Positions 14,177 through 29,100 of a stretch of 64,000 bases of DNA are shown here, piece after piece. A program made the position numbers and the translations under genes. A model generated the notes under the pieces. The model had not been told where the DNA came from. It searched no databases and saw only the letters and a list, made by a program, of their open reading frames with translations. Within the stretch, counting starts at the first letter, position 1. Each line of letters begins with the position of its first letter. This DNA is from Rachycentron canadum (Eukaryota; Chordata; Actinopteri; Carangiformes; Rachycentridae), in assembly GCA_038496675.1 (NCBI GenBank), contig CM076653.1, positions 23,727,405 to 23,791,404 on the forward strand, written 5' to 3'.

Positions 14177-16439
14177 AAACCAGACTGCAGTCTTCTAAGA
14201 CTCACTGAACATCATCTCTCCCATATATAAGCTTAGTTATGTGGAAGAAATTCATGGCAATGATTTGTGTGGTATGCACATCATCTACTCTCTCTTCTCA
14301 GAGTGCGTGTGTGTGTGTGTGTATACTGAGAAGCAGGGAGCGTATGCCAAGTTAGGAACAGCAGGGGCCCACCATGGCACTCTCACCAACAGTTTGACAA
14401 CATCTTAGAAACATCTATGCACTTGGGATTTCTCTCCTTGCCGTAACAACTCTGAGTCCATTACTGTTGGAGGGGCAGAGTCAGCATGACAGATAGAGGC
14501 AGAGTGAGAACCAGAAAGGAGGAGGATAAAGGACTGAGAAGGAGGAAAGGATTCAAGAGAAAGAAGTTAAGAAAGCTGGAGGTGGACACTGAACACTCAA
14601 AACAGAAGAGACTAGGAACAGGGGTACAGAGTTGCAGGTAGAGGCTGAGTTTGAGGAAAGGAGGAAAGGGGAAAGGAAACAAAAAGGAGGAACATGGGAG
14701 AAAATGATAAAAATGCAGAGGATCAGACAGAAAGAGACCAAAATAACAAGGGTGCACAAAGGAGAGAGCTAGCATTAGAAGATTAAGTGGGGGTATCGCA
14801 GTGAAAAATAGCAGCCAAGCTCAGCTGAAAGTGGAGCAGGAATGATAAATGCTGTGAGACAAGCCAGCCACTAATTTGGATGGCAGAAGTTTGTTTCTAC
14901 AGGGCAAGAGGCTGGAGCCAATCTGTCTCTCTTATATCTGATCGTAGACACACAGTGGGTGCACCTGAGTCCAGACAAAGGTCCCTATCTAAGACTATAA
15001 AAAGTAAAAACAACTACTAAATTGGCAATGCATACAGCCAATTATAATGCATTATAAAAAACATTAAGTCACACCATTCCACTGGACCAGTGTTTTATCC
15101 ACTAGAAGAGGTCAATACATGTTTGAAACTTGAGACCAGGGGCAGTCGTGTCATTAAAAGCATTACATCTAGAAGATGCGCATGTGAACTGGCGAAATTA
15201 ATACGCTTTGAGCTGATAACTTTCAAAGCAAAGGATAAGCTTGTATATAAGGTGTTTATGGAAAAAGGAAAACATCTGGCTGTGGATTCCCTGTGATTTT
15301 AAATGCCCATTAAGTGTGATTTATCGAGCTGAATACAGGCAGGGGATGGAAACCAGGACTAAATAGATTTTTGCCATTACACGTCTCACCTTGCATAGAT
15401 AGGATGATTTGAGGCCTCAGGTTCATGCAGTAATTGGGGCCAATCACTAGTCTGCAGCTCAGACAGAAAACCATTATGATCATCAGTGCAGGCATGAAAG
15501 ATATTTCACACAGCGAGAAAGGGATTATTTAAGTCAAGGGCACAAAAGTCAGTGTGTCTTGAAGAAAGAAAGGCCTGGAAGGTTACTGAGTGACAGAGTA
15601 ATATACCAATGATTTCACTTATACCACACACCTTGGAGTGAAACATGACATACTCTTTTACTTTCCAGATGGAGGCCAGTATGACTGTCATCTCATTATT
15701 AACACCAATTGAAATATGAAGTTAGCATTTAGTGTGGTTGGGAAAATAGAAAAGTCAGTGACAAACCAAAGATGACACATTCACAGTCACAGACCTTCAG
15801 CAATTCTTCTGCTCTAAAAGAAGATGTATTTAGCCTGATCCAGGCCTATGTGACAGGAACAGAGAAACCAGAGTATAGCAATATAGGTGGAGCTCAGGCA
15901 CTTCAGAAAGTTGTCACTCCAGGGGCCATGGCATCATATAGAAATAAATGCAGAGAAAGCTGTTGAATGTGCCCTGTAGTCCTTCAGGAGTGTTATAAAG
16001 AGAATCTTTTTGATAAAGGCAGCCATGTCATCCTTTTCTCTAATAAGCAGCAACTCTCTTTTATGGCAGTTTTACAATACTACAAGGAACCACAAAAACA
16101 GAGTAAAACCTTGATTATCATCCTGTAAGCAAGAAGAATTAGCAGTAAGAGATGGGCAAGGTATGGCTTAAAGGAAAAATAATACAAAGAAGTGTGTGTG
16201 TTCACAGAAATACCCCCATAAAGAAGATTAGCACATCAGCCAAAACCATTGCGTTAATGAGTAAATACTTTTTTTTCTAAAAAAAAGTATTCTGCTAACT
16301 CTGGATGTGATGTGATTGTTATTGGTGAATGACACAACTCAGGTTTGTGAAACATGAACAGAAACATGAATGCCATAAGGTTCCTTATTGTCTTTTTATT
16401 GTGTGTTTGTATGTGGGAGTGTGTCTGTGTGTGTGTGTG

Positions 16440-16473
<34 letters not shown>

Positions 16474-19400
16474 TGCCTCAAAGTTAACTGTCAAAATCAT
16501 GCACACCATGGTAACTGCAGTCAGTTCCCCATTTCACAACAATAACAGACTAGGCAAATATTGACACACTATTTCTCTGATATTACAAATGTGATTATAT
16601 TTGCTGTTTGCCCTAGGAGATGGCAGTTTATATTCAATGAGGTGTGTGTGTGTGTGCGTGTGCGTGTACATGTTGAATTCTAAGTAAAAGAAATAAAGCA
16701 TGGGAAGAAGCCTCATCAATTTGCTGTGTACACAAGAGAATGTGTAAGCAGACTATAAGGCATCCAGAGTGTGTGTGTGTGTGTGCATGTGTGTTTTCAT
16801 TCTATTTCTCCCGCCTGTCACCTGGAAGACAGACAAAGAAGCAGAGAAAGAAAGGTAAAGGAAAAAAGAAAAGCGTAGAAGCCACCTGTATGTAAAAACT
16901 CACCTGTCCTGGGAAAATACAAATGAATGTGAACTGTAACAGATGGAGCCTGAACTTTAATAAAAGTGAAGGTTGTTAACTGAAAGGGGCTGTGGTCTGA
17001 GGGCATTAAAGACATAATACAAAAGCAGCACTACAAGTTGTGGTTTTTTTGGCAACACCACTCACTGAACCAGCCTGGACAAACATTCTTTTCACAGACA
17101 CACACAATAAACTGAACCAATCTTGTTCTGCCTGCTTACGTGGCATGGAAATAGCCCTGCAGTTTAGGTAACAGTGAACACTGAGTAAAAGTGCATATCT
17201 CATATCAGTCATATTCTTACCATCTTCATTTTGTAATGCATAATGCAGAATTCAATCCAAAGTAATTACATCTGTCTCAGGTGTCTAAGTATTTCAAAGC
17301 CTATAGACTATTCTGCTAATTACTTGTTACTGTGAAAAGGTTCCACAGAAGCTTCTCCTAAATTCCCCTTAACGTGGACGCCCTGTTCATCATTAGTCCG
17401 TTTATCAGCTGGAAGAAACAAAGACCTTTGTTTGCCTGGGAGATAAGGATGCAAGTCTCAGTTATACTGTATGTTTGTCAGGACTGCAGTGTCTGTTAAG
17501 TTTTGCATACTGCAAGTAAATGAAAAAGACAATGAAAATATTGACCTGAATGTCCAGATGAGCTCAAAGTTATTGCAACAGTCAACTATCCTATGCCTCG
17601 TTTATAGACCAATGGAAAATTATTATCCTCTATGATAAATTAGGTCTGTAAAGTTTAAACAGATATCTTTGAGGAGCTCTACGTATAAGTTTTTCCTTAA
17701 ATTGGAAAACTTACCAACAAAAGGAGCCTTTTGATCAGTACTACCGGGACAGGAAGTGCTGATGTGATGTGGGAAATTTAGCCAGCTGCTCAACCTCAAG
17801 ACAAGCACCCCACAAACGGATATTTTATCATCTCCATGCTAATGCAGTTTGCTTTAAGACCAGGTTGCCTCAGCTTGCTATTGCAGCTAATAACTTTTTC
17901 GCATATTTACGCTCCACATGTAAAGCGTCCTAATTCGATTAATGGTAATAATTAGACCTTCCTCTGCTTTTTTATTTCTGGGTGGAATTAAAACAATTTA
18001 GGTCATCTGGCCCCTTATTCCCAGATCCAGGCTGAGGGACATGCAAATCAGATGCAAATGCCACAGAAAAGTGAAAACTAGTTATGGGCCCGGGTAATAA
18101 ATACTGAATTTAGCCTCTTGGCATTCCAAAAACAGCCAGTTGGGGTTCATATGCAAATCATATGCAAATAGCCCCAATGCAGAGAGCTTTTAATTTTCTG
18201 ATACAGAGAACATTTGGGGGTTTTCCTGGTGGCTTAGTCGGCAGAGGCACATAACATGTCTTTATGATGTTGTGGGTTTGAAGCCAGCTCATGTAACCAT
18301 TCCCTGACTAGCACTTTTATAATCATCCTCCAACAATCACACATAGAAGAAGAGGTAAAGACTATAGAAAAGTGGAAATGAAGACATGGGGAGAGATACA
18401 CAAGGCATTAGATAAGAGGAGAAAGACAAAAGGATAAGGCAAAAAGACAAGGAGAACGGGAGGCATAGCATGTAATTTCAAAAGTAAACCCCAGATAGTG
18501 TTCATTGCTGATTAGAGGATCAATGTCAAGATGAAGGCAGAGGAAGAAATACAAAAGACTTTCAGAGTGAGGAATACAATTTGGATGTAAGGAGACAGGT
18601 CAAATAAAAAAAGAGATAGAATGGCAGAAAAAGCAAAAGATGAAAATACTAAAGAACTAGAGAAAAGGAACAGACAACTTTGAGACAGAGAAAAGGAAAA
18701 AACAAGATATCTGACAGTCACTAGGGCAGACAGAAAGACAGATACAGAAATGTAAAGGGACAGAGACAAGAGACAGAGATTAAATTTGAAAATTTAAATT
18801 AAGACGAAATGAAAAAGAACATATAGAATATGTAAAAGTGGAATGGGATGATCTAGATTATTTATTAAAAAAATAGAGGATAGCAAGGTTAGATGTTATG
18901 AATTAATCCAGAAGAAACATACACAAAACACAAACACACACAATGCTACATCTCCACCTGCTGCTCCACCATACTAGAAATAATTACTATTACTGAAACC
19001 CCAGCATTGTGACCTGAGGACATCACCTGGTCTTTCTGCAATGCCACCACATTCAAAATCCACAATGCAAAACTCTTAATCACAGCCTCTTCACACAAGT
19101 CACTGGGCAGTGAAAGAATGTGGATATTGGTGAGTGCACTGATGGTTTGAGAGGCTGCTCTGCTGTAAGTATGTAAACATTTCACACATGTCCACTTGAA
19201 CAAACTTCTACTGTACCTTACAACTTATGAGTGCACAAACATACTGATCAATATAGTAAGTCTGTATTTAAGCATTAGCATATTAAACATCATGCATTTT
19301 GTTTACCTTAAAATGAGCCAAACATCTGACGTTAGCAGAAAAGGTACAGAAAATAAACAGCCCAATATAAAATGCAATTTCTTGCTTTTGTCTATACTAA

Positions 19401-20076
19401 AATCATGTCTTATACTAAATAGTGCAATACTAAAGTAATTTAGTATTTAAGTTATCCATTCCCTCTCACTCTTCTTTCCTGATAATCTGAGTCTAGTATA
19501 GTATTTCCACACCACTTCTAAACCGCTAAGCCTCATTAAAAATGCATATTCTCAATCTTGCTGTTTCCAAGCCAGATATTTATTTGAAGAAGAAGAACAG
19601 CAGTATTTATTAAAATCTGATTTATGAGAAATTACAACAGGCATCTCAGTAGATAGCGCTATGAAACTGAAGCATCTAAACAGCACAAAGCTGCCTACGG
19701 CATTCCTGTGTGTGCATCTGTTTGTGCACGCGTACATGCTTGCATGCGTGTGCCTCTATGCATTCATGCATGAATACATTAGCTAGGTGGGGCGGACATG
19801 AAGCCAAATCCCAGAGAATTTGCCTCCTAATTAATAAATCATTACAAAATGGAACAATTTAAAATGTTTTCCATTGTAAATAATTGATGTCTTTGTTCAT
19901 GGTCTTTGCTAATAATGGGTCTGCTTTTCCCTGGGACAAAATTTAAATAAAAAATAAAAACTGAAAATAATGGGACAAAAGGCAGGCAAATCTTCACCAC
20001 AAACACAAAAAAACAGGCCTAAAAGACACGACAAGAGCATGGGTGGAAGGGTTGCACGCACGCGCGCGCGCGCACG

Positions 20077-20154
<78 letters not shown>

Positions 20155-23100
20155 CTCCCTCAACAGATTCCATTGAAAACAGATGGCTTCTGAATTATCT
20201 GATGTCCTGTCACTGTCTTTTTATATGCTAATCCAGCTCCTACACACATCTGAGTCTCTTTAATCAGATATTAGGTCAGAGAAGCTAAATCAAGTTGAGA
20301 CAATTGTACTGCTAACACATTACAATACACTGACACAGGTAGTCAGATTGCAAAGTATCAATGCACTCAACAGAAATAAGTGGAAGCAATATAGATGGGT
20401 GATGTTTCTTACAGCACTTTAAGGGACTGGTCTTGTTTGTGTCTTATGGACACAGTGAGGGCTGTTTATTATCTCTACATAATGTTAGATTAGGTGGAAA
20501 TACTAGGTGCAGTGAGCTAAATGAATAGAAGCACTTAAATATTGCTTGTCTTCTTCCAAGTTAAAAGTAAGAGTTGATCTGTATGGGACTGATAACTCAC
20601 TGATCACGTGTAACTCCTCAAACTTGAGTTCAAAATGGCCTATGGCCACCCATTCTCTCCCTTCCTTTTCATTTCCCAGTGTATACAGTACAAGGAAATA
20701 TAAACTAAATATTCACATTATTTCATTTAGAAACTCAGGATATTGAAGCATGACTGATATGTGATCAAGGAATAGGCAAGATGAAGTTCAGAAATTTAGG
20801 CTTGTCATAACAATCTCGGTCAACCATTGATCAACTATCAACTACAGTTTTGTGATGACAAGAGTAAAGACACATTGGAACCACAACTGTAAGATAACTT
20901 AAACACAATGAAAGGCTGCACGAACATTCACACACATACAGACAGAGAGGGAGAGAGAGAGTCAGCAGGGGCCTTCTGAGGACAGATTTATTGAGTTCAT
21001 CCTTAGAAACCAAACATGGATACACACGCACTCTTGCACACAGTAATCATCAGATCAGATCAGATATCAAAAGGCAGTGTCTGTCTGGAAGATTAGAAGA
21101 GCCATCTGTCTGCCATGTGGAAAGCCTTGGATTATCAATAAACTTCACACACTTCTGTATGTGGATGTTCTGTGTGTTAGTGTATTTTATCCAGCCCATG
21201 AGGATAGAATATGAATGAGAGACCAAAACAGATGGAAGAATAAATAACCAATACTAACAGTAAAAAATAAACCACTGTTCTTTTGGTTGACCTTATTCAT
21301 TTATTTTAATGTCTGTAAACTAATGTATTCTAGATTCTGTCTAAGTAGAAACCTGTGAAGTACTGCAGGCACAGAATATTGGGACTTTGTTTTCTAATTC
21401 CTTACTTATTCATTACTGTCCAAATACTGAAACAAACACACGGACACATTTCAGAGACCTAACACTTCCTAATGACCAGGAAATGACTTGTGGCTGCACT
21501 TAATGCATATTCAATACAAAGCTATTGATTTCTTTCCTGGCTAAACATTAGCTGCGTTTACTCTGTTAATTTTTCCCTGTATAGATCTATATTGCTAATA
21601 TAACCAAGAGCAAAGTTGAATAAGAGTGCACAGGCACGGAAAATGGTTACAAACAAAAAAACTAACGAGAGTAAAAAGTGGTCAATGAGAAGAAAAGTGG
21701 ATAAAAGGTTCCTGTAGGCACAGGCAGACACACATACTTTCAAACAAATTCAAGCTCAGTTATTATTTGCCTTCACCCTGCCTTGCCGAGTGCACAGCAG
21801 TGAAGCTATTAGGCCTATAACCTGTGGATGACACACACACACAATTACTTATATGTTTTCACTATCTCTGTGGTCAAGCAAGGTCCTGCCAATGCTTCTA
21901 GTCAAGTCATCTGTTCTGCTTGGCAATCAAGGTTACTTCGTCCAATGATGATTCAAAATAAACCCACTGCTCAAATCATCCGCGCCTTTTAAATCCACTT
22001 TATCTAATATCTGTGCTCTCACATGGAAATCTAGCACATAGTTGATTCATTTATATGTATGAAGGGGAGATCAGACAGCGACACATGTAGAATTAATTTA
22101 TTACAAAGGACAGAAGCGCACACACATACGCAAGCACAGTCTTGGAGAATTAAGCGGCTTGTGAGGACCTTTGAATTCTTTCACCTACTTAACTATTCCC
22201 TTAGTTGTCCATTCAAATGTCTGACTGGTCATAAATCATAAATTCATACAGCACACAAACACTGATGCACACACTTTTCTCTGTACGCTCACAGGTAGCC
22301 AGTGCTTTCATTTCAGCAGGTAGCCTCATATAAACATCCACACACAACGATACAGGTCACCCCTGCTTTCTATTTCAGCGGGTGGTCAGCGAGTAATGGC
22401 ACTGATGGTTGAGCATTGGACACTCAGACAGAAAGCAGGGGTTATCTTCCAAAATAACACAAAGGGGGCCAAAGGGAAGAGCGAGAGAGAGAAAAGCCTC
22501 AAAGGGGGCCTTTAAAAGTCTTTTACTACATGTCCTTGAATGCCTAACTCTCAATTTCTTCGCTTTTTATCCATGTCACCCACACACATACTCCACCCAC
22601 ACCAACAGCCTGGCATGCCACATTAATTACTAATGTCTTTCAAGCTTTCATTTTGTCTTCATGAGGGAAATTAGTTGTGTTTTCCTTGTTGAGTCAAGAT
22701 GACAGGGAAAACAAAGAGGAGAGGACAAATTAGAAGAGGAGAAAGACTAAAAAGTCTCTTTCAGCTTGCAAAATAACAGACAAGCTAATTATTGAAAAAC
22801 AGAGAAAGTGACAATGAGTTGTCAAATGTCAGATACAGAACTAAAAAAAAATAATAATAAAAAATACAGTTCATTTTACTTTGGTCCTTTTGGCTCTACT
22901 GTCAGGACAGTCAGACATAATATTGCACTGTTTGTCCTCCAAGGGAACAAAGCTAAGTGATTCCCTGACATTGCTCCACTGAACAAATGAGGACATGCAC
23001 TGTAATTGCATAAAAACAAAGACATACTGAAATTAGGACAGTTTATACGGTCAAATTATGTCAATAAAACTCTATTTGTCCTGTGGTGACACTAATTAAC

Positions 23101-26100
23101 ACTTAGCTTGCCCTCTTTTATACCCACCATGGTATCTCTCAAAGTAGCTACATTGCTCTAGATTGAAGAACAGGTCAAAACCTAGTATATGGCTGGAATC
23201 TCAAAACAAAGACATCATCTTGTTCTGTTCTCTCCTACTCACTGTGCTCACATATACAGTATTTTAATAAAGCTAATTTCACAATAAGACAGACAGCATT
23301 ATAAGTATAGAATAGTGACTGAAAAGTGGCGCATTAAGAGAACACGTTAGCCACCAGTGACTTCCAAGCTGCTGCTCCGCTGCTGCTAAAATCCTGATTT
23401 TGTAACCACGATATTGTCTGACTTGTACTGTATGGGCAACACAGATCAGCATGGGACAATAGGACGGATCCAACATTATTGATACAAAGGCTCGGCAATT
23501 GTATTCATATGTATAGATGTGAAATAGCAACACAGAAGCAACTGAGCATGGGTTACATCCACACCCAGGAGCTCCCCAACATATCAACAGACATTTGTAC
23601 TGCCCACTGAGCAGCTCACTGCGACACTGGGGGTTAAATGCCTTCTTAAAAGCCACCTGATGCAACTTGTTGAAAGAGAGCGAAAGCATGACTCCCTCAG
23701 TCTTCTATGGGGTGGGGTGTGTTGGCCTGAGACTTAAACTGTGCATCTCTAGGCCATTAGCTTTAGCTTTTTCCATTAGGCCACCTAAAGGCTCATTTAA
23801 ACTTCAGAACTTTGGATGTAAGCAAAATCTGGCTTCACCTTTCATCCCCTTTCCGGAGAAACCCCTATCACTTGTTTCCTGATCACTCCTAACCTCAGCT
23901 CTTTCCACCCCCATACTTTTCCCTTAGCTCCTGCCTTATCCCATTATTCACATCCCCTCCATGATATTCCCATTATATCCCTTCAGGGCATTCCCAATCC
24001 CTGTGGAATGTAAGCAGTATTCCTGGGATAACTGGGGTTGGCTGGCTGGCTGACTGGCTTCAGTAGGGAATAGGGAATAGGCATCCTAGGCATCCTCTAG
24101 AGGAAAGCAGCAAAGGAAACCCCTTTCCAGCTTCTCCATTCATTTCTCTCTAGCTTTCTTCATCAGAGGCATGAGAGTGCGAGTGAACAAATGAATGGAC
24201 AAAGCGAGGACTAGCATAGTGATTCTTGCTTCCATTCTTCTTCCTCTCCAATCTCTCCCACTTCTTTCTGGTTTGTGAAACAAAGATGAGATGTAACCAC
24301 CCTTTAGGGAATCAATTTGTTCTGTTTTTTTATGATTTCTCAAAGGAACAAGGAGCAGTCTCTCTTTCAACCAACTGTAATTCTCTTTCCTTCCACATAC
24401 AAATCTCACATACAAGAAGTGATATTAGCAATAGGAGTGATCTTTCTATCCGTGAACAAATGATTGCCAGGGAAGAATAATTCTTGCTTCACTCCTTGCT
24501 TATTATCAGTAACGGGTAGACACAGCTCATGTTGCTTTAACTTTTCCCCTCTATATATTTGCTTATGACTCAATTAATAATGTGGCTGTTGGTCTAAATA
24601 ATGGAGCAAAAACATCAAGGATGACACCAATAAATCCCTAAGACGGTTATTGTGCTCTTCAATTCTCATGGCAATTTCTTGCTGCAATGGTTGTTCTCAT
24701 CAGGTCAATCTGTGGGGCCATCAAAATTCCTTTCCTCAGAGTAATCGATGGATGAGATTGAGCAGTGATCCCCTCTTTCCTGAGGCTATCCCATTTCTGT
24801 CTTCTCTTCTATCCATATTTCCCTCAAGGGAATTTTAAGGCAGGAATGACTGAGGTCTCTAATCCCATGGCCTCTAAATGGTGGCTGGGTGCTGCCTACA
24901 CATGGGTCACCTTGTAGGATCACCAAAATGCACACGTGCATGCACACGATTCGGGATCACTCTAATCTTCTGGCCACCCAACAGTTACACATGACTGCCT
25001 GGAGTCATGGGTCTATTTGTAGGCCTTCAGACAAATTTAAAAAGGTGGAAATTGTGTGTGTGCGTGTGTGTGTGTGTATAATGATGTGTTTTCTTGGACT
25101 AGTCTATTCTGACAAGGTATGATATGGTAGTAAAATATTGTTAGTTTTTGTCATGTTTTGCAAAATCCCAAAACAATATTCAAATGTGTTTGTGTTGCCA
25201 TACTAATATTTATGTATCTATATTAACACATTAACAACATAACAACCAACACTTACTATGTTATTATTGAACAGATGTAGTACTGAGTACTTACACCGAG
25301 GTCTCCTACTGCACTGAAGCTTTAGTGTTGTCTCTCGCTTGCACTGTGCTTTGGATAAAAGCATCTGCTGAATGAGTAACTGTAAAATATAAATCTAACA
25401 GCCTTTCTACCTGTCACATGTCTGCATTAGGGATCTTATATGTATTATATTCAACTAAAGACTACATGCAGGATCAAACTTTCTTAAATTTCTGAAATGT
25501 ATACTTTTGTTGTATTTATAGTTTCATGTATATTCAGTTTAGTTCAATGTCAAGTTATTTATCTCACAACTGTGTCACTTTATGTCCAAATCCATGGCTG
25601 CCAGCTCTAATTTGCTTAACCTTGTTCTGCAGCTTACTGGAGTTTCTCATTCATTACATCTCTCCCGTCATCTCTCGTTCCTCAAACTACTTCCCTCGCA
25701 TCTTTTTCCCTCAGTGCCTTCCTCCACTCCATTATTTTTCCATCTATCCATCTCTCTACTGCCCATTTCTGCAGATTTGCCAGAGTCTGCTTCATTTTCC
25801 CTGGCAGCGTATCGCTTTCCCTGTTCACCTCCCTTTCTCCGACCATTGCTTTGGCTGATTTTGGCTTCAAGTGCATCTGTCTCTGCCGCTTGCACCCTTC
25901 ATCCCAGCATCCTCTTCCCTTCCCCACTGAATCTTCTTTCAATCTTTCCTTACACTGCTTTTCCCTTTACTCTTTTTCGCCCCTTTCCCTCTCTCAATCA
26001 GGAACGCAGGACTGTCTGACACACACAGTTGCGAGATAGTGGAAAGACAAAGCGAGCATACAGCAAGTCTTTCTCACATGCATATGCACACCAGGCGAGA

Positions 26101-29100
26101 TGTCTAATCTTGCAGAATGAAGGCTGTCGAAAACTGAACTGTCTCTCACGCACTTTCTCTGTTCACTATCAATTCCCACCACGTCTGCGACCGTGTGAGA
26201 AGAGCAAATGTGTCTGAGAGCTGGCTGTGTGTGCTAACGTGTGTGAGTGTGTGAGAGGTGGAGTCAGAGAGAACATTGTAAGTTTTCATTGGCTATAATA
26301 TTGCGGCGTGTAATGTTGCGTAGCACGCAGTCAACCAATCAGAAGATCCTCACACACTCCATTTTATGAATGAGGCGGCATGTATGCGAGGTACACACAC
26401 ACACTCTGAGCGAGAATACTCTACAGTGATGTAATACAATCACACAGAGCAGCAGAAGTGCTTGAAACGCGAACGTGGTAAGAGCTCAATCTGAACTGAT
26501 CAACAGTGTTTCAGGCTAAAATTATAAGTACTGCCAATTAGAAATATTATTTAATTTGTATTAATAGGAAAAAGTAAGAATTCTTAAATTGCAATTGGTT
26601 CATTTCAGGCCAGTAAAATGTCATTACATCTATATTAAATTCACAATTATGCAATGTTTTTTCCCCATAAGCTGTCACATTATGGAGCATAAAGTCAGTG
26701 CAAACATTCATTTAATGGTAAAAATGACATTGTAAAACTGACAAATTATTTCTAACTTTCCTTTAGGCTTTCAATCAATCAAAATCATTTCTAAGAACTG
26801 AATTCCCTAAAAAGGCACAGCAATGACACCTCCAGCAACACCTGTAATACCTGCTGATCAATTAAGTCCTCATATCATTTTATCAAAATGGCTCACACCC
26901 TCTCCCTGAAACCCATATCCTCCAACCGTCTGCGTCCAAACCAGGAACTGAGAACACCTCATTTGGCTGACACTGTGTACAAGGGAGTAACTCTGCCTAA
27001 CCAGTATGTAAAATCATAACTGAATTGCTGTGTTTGCGGCTGGCTGGCAGGGAAGAGCTTGGGAGGGGAGGAGAGCAGCCAAAAACAATCAAAATATCCT
27101 GGTGTGACTTTCCATGAAGGGTGTGTGTGTGTGCACGTGTGTGTGTGTGTATGCGCATACACACCTTTCTATGAAGTCACTATTTGGCACATTGCTCGGC
27201 TGCTCAAATATAGTTAATTTGTAAGTGTATTTATCGTGGGTAAACAGTGCCCTCTCTGGTTGTACAAAGGAACAGCAACTGAGGACAAGTCAGGCTGAGC
27301 AAGTGCAGGCAGTGAGACAAGTGTTGAGACAATAAGAGGAATAAGAGGAAAAGAGACACAGGTTGTTTTTACAGGATAAGACAAACACTGAGGTGAGAAA
27401 GCAGAGGCTTGACTTCAAAATGTACATGATTACTAAATATTTCATACTTCATATTATACATTGAAGTTCAAATATGAATGAAAAGCAAACAAAAGTAGCA
27501 CCTTGAGTTTTAAAATTTGATGAGAAATGTAATCAATACACATGAACTGTATATTTATTGTATATTTAAAAACTATTGTATGCCAGTGCCACGATGCTCT
27601 CTAACTGAAGAATGAGGAGTGGTCTCGCTCGTCCAAACAAATTCACCATCCTTTGTAACCTACAGTGACCCTGTATTCATCCTTAATTAACAAGGCTCTT
27701 GTTATGTAAATGTGGGACTGAAAGTTCAAACTTTTAAAAACTATGAATGAGAATACAGAGTATGTTTTTCAGAAGAATGACCTCATCCTGATACTGCAGA
27801 GGCACACACAACAAAAAAGCTCCTCCCATTAGCCAAGGCTGCCACCTAGAGGCCAACGTAAGTACTACTACTACGTCTCACACCAGGTGATGTCATAGTT
27901 TAAGAAAGAAAAGAAGAGTTAGGGAAGGGGATGAAAGAGGAACACGGGAGGAAGGGGATGTGAAAGAGAGAAAACAGGGGAGAGACAGAAGAGGTGATGT
28001 CATGTTTTCAGAGCAGACCGTCAGGCGGTGGAAGCTCTGTCTTTGTCCAAACTATTCTGTGAAATGACACGGCAGGTCTCAAAGACAGATACTACAGCAG
28101 TATAACTCTGATATTCATAAGATCTCGCCATTTTCAACAGTTTTTTGGTGGAGGACATAACATTCTGACACACAAATGATAATACTGAACCTACTCAATG
28201 TCCTCATATTTCAATCTGGCCAAAGACTAAACACTACATCCTTCAGGAACTCATTTCAGTCCTTGTCATTCCAGACTATTCCACTCTCTTCACTGCAGTC
28301 CCAACAATTTCATGCCATTCTAGCCAATTGCATTGCATTCCATGCTATACCATTCAAAACAATCACCACCTGCTCTGAGTGTAATCTCCGCTGATTCTGG
28401 CCATGACAGGCAATTTCTCCTTCCAACAATCTCACAAGGAAAAACAATGAGAAAAGATACTCACACCCAAAAAAAGGGTAGGGGATGAAAGAGGGGGGAA
28501 AAAAACAAAAAGAGATGCAAGAAGAAAGACACAGAAGAAGCAAATGAGGGGAAAGGCACAGATAAAAAAGCAGAGGAGAATGAGACAGAAACTAAGATAA
28601 TCCCTTATCTTTAGCAGTTAGGCACTGACCTTTACAGTACTTTGTTGAGAGGCAACTAAGGGAGACGGCAAGGATGAAGGCGTAAGAGAGACAGAGAGCT
28701 TTCTGAAGCTTCATCAGATCAAGACATTGAGTTTGAAAAAATCATATAATGTGAGGTAGTAAATAACAGTGAAGGACACTTTTGCTATATAATCCTATAC
28801 AACAAATACTTTCACAAAAACACAGACTACTTATAAGACCTGCATCTTGGTGAAGGCATTTCACATAATTTTAATACATAATTTAAAACTCTATAAGCAG
28901 TGGTCACATTCCTGTAACTGTGCTACACTAACAAACTGAATAAAACCAGGCGTGAATAAAGATAAACACATGCACACAGATAGTCATGCCAATGGTTTCG
29001 GCACTGCAGGAACCTAATCCAATCAGAGAAGAACCTAATCCCAGTGTCAAGAATACAAACGGTCACACACCTACAGGTACAGTGGCACACAACCAGCAGA

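Noticed and set aside
18222..18345. tRNA gene
   Set aside because: A and B boxes are present but the arms do not form a cloverleaf and the tail is unrelated, so it is treated as a SINE.
23279..23689. 136-codon minus-strand open frame
   Set aside because: No recognisable domain. It overlaps sequence resembling an old dispersed fish repeat.
25526..26019. Overlapping open frames of 110 and 145 codons on the plus strand, with minus-strand frames over the same DNA
   Set aside because: Pyrimidine-rich sequence depletes stop codons. The Ser/Leu/Pro-rich peptides have no domain and several frames are open at once.
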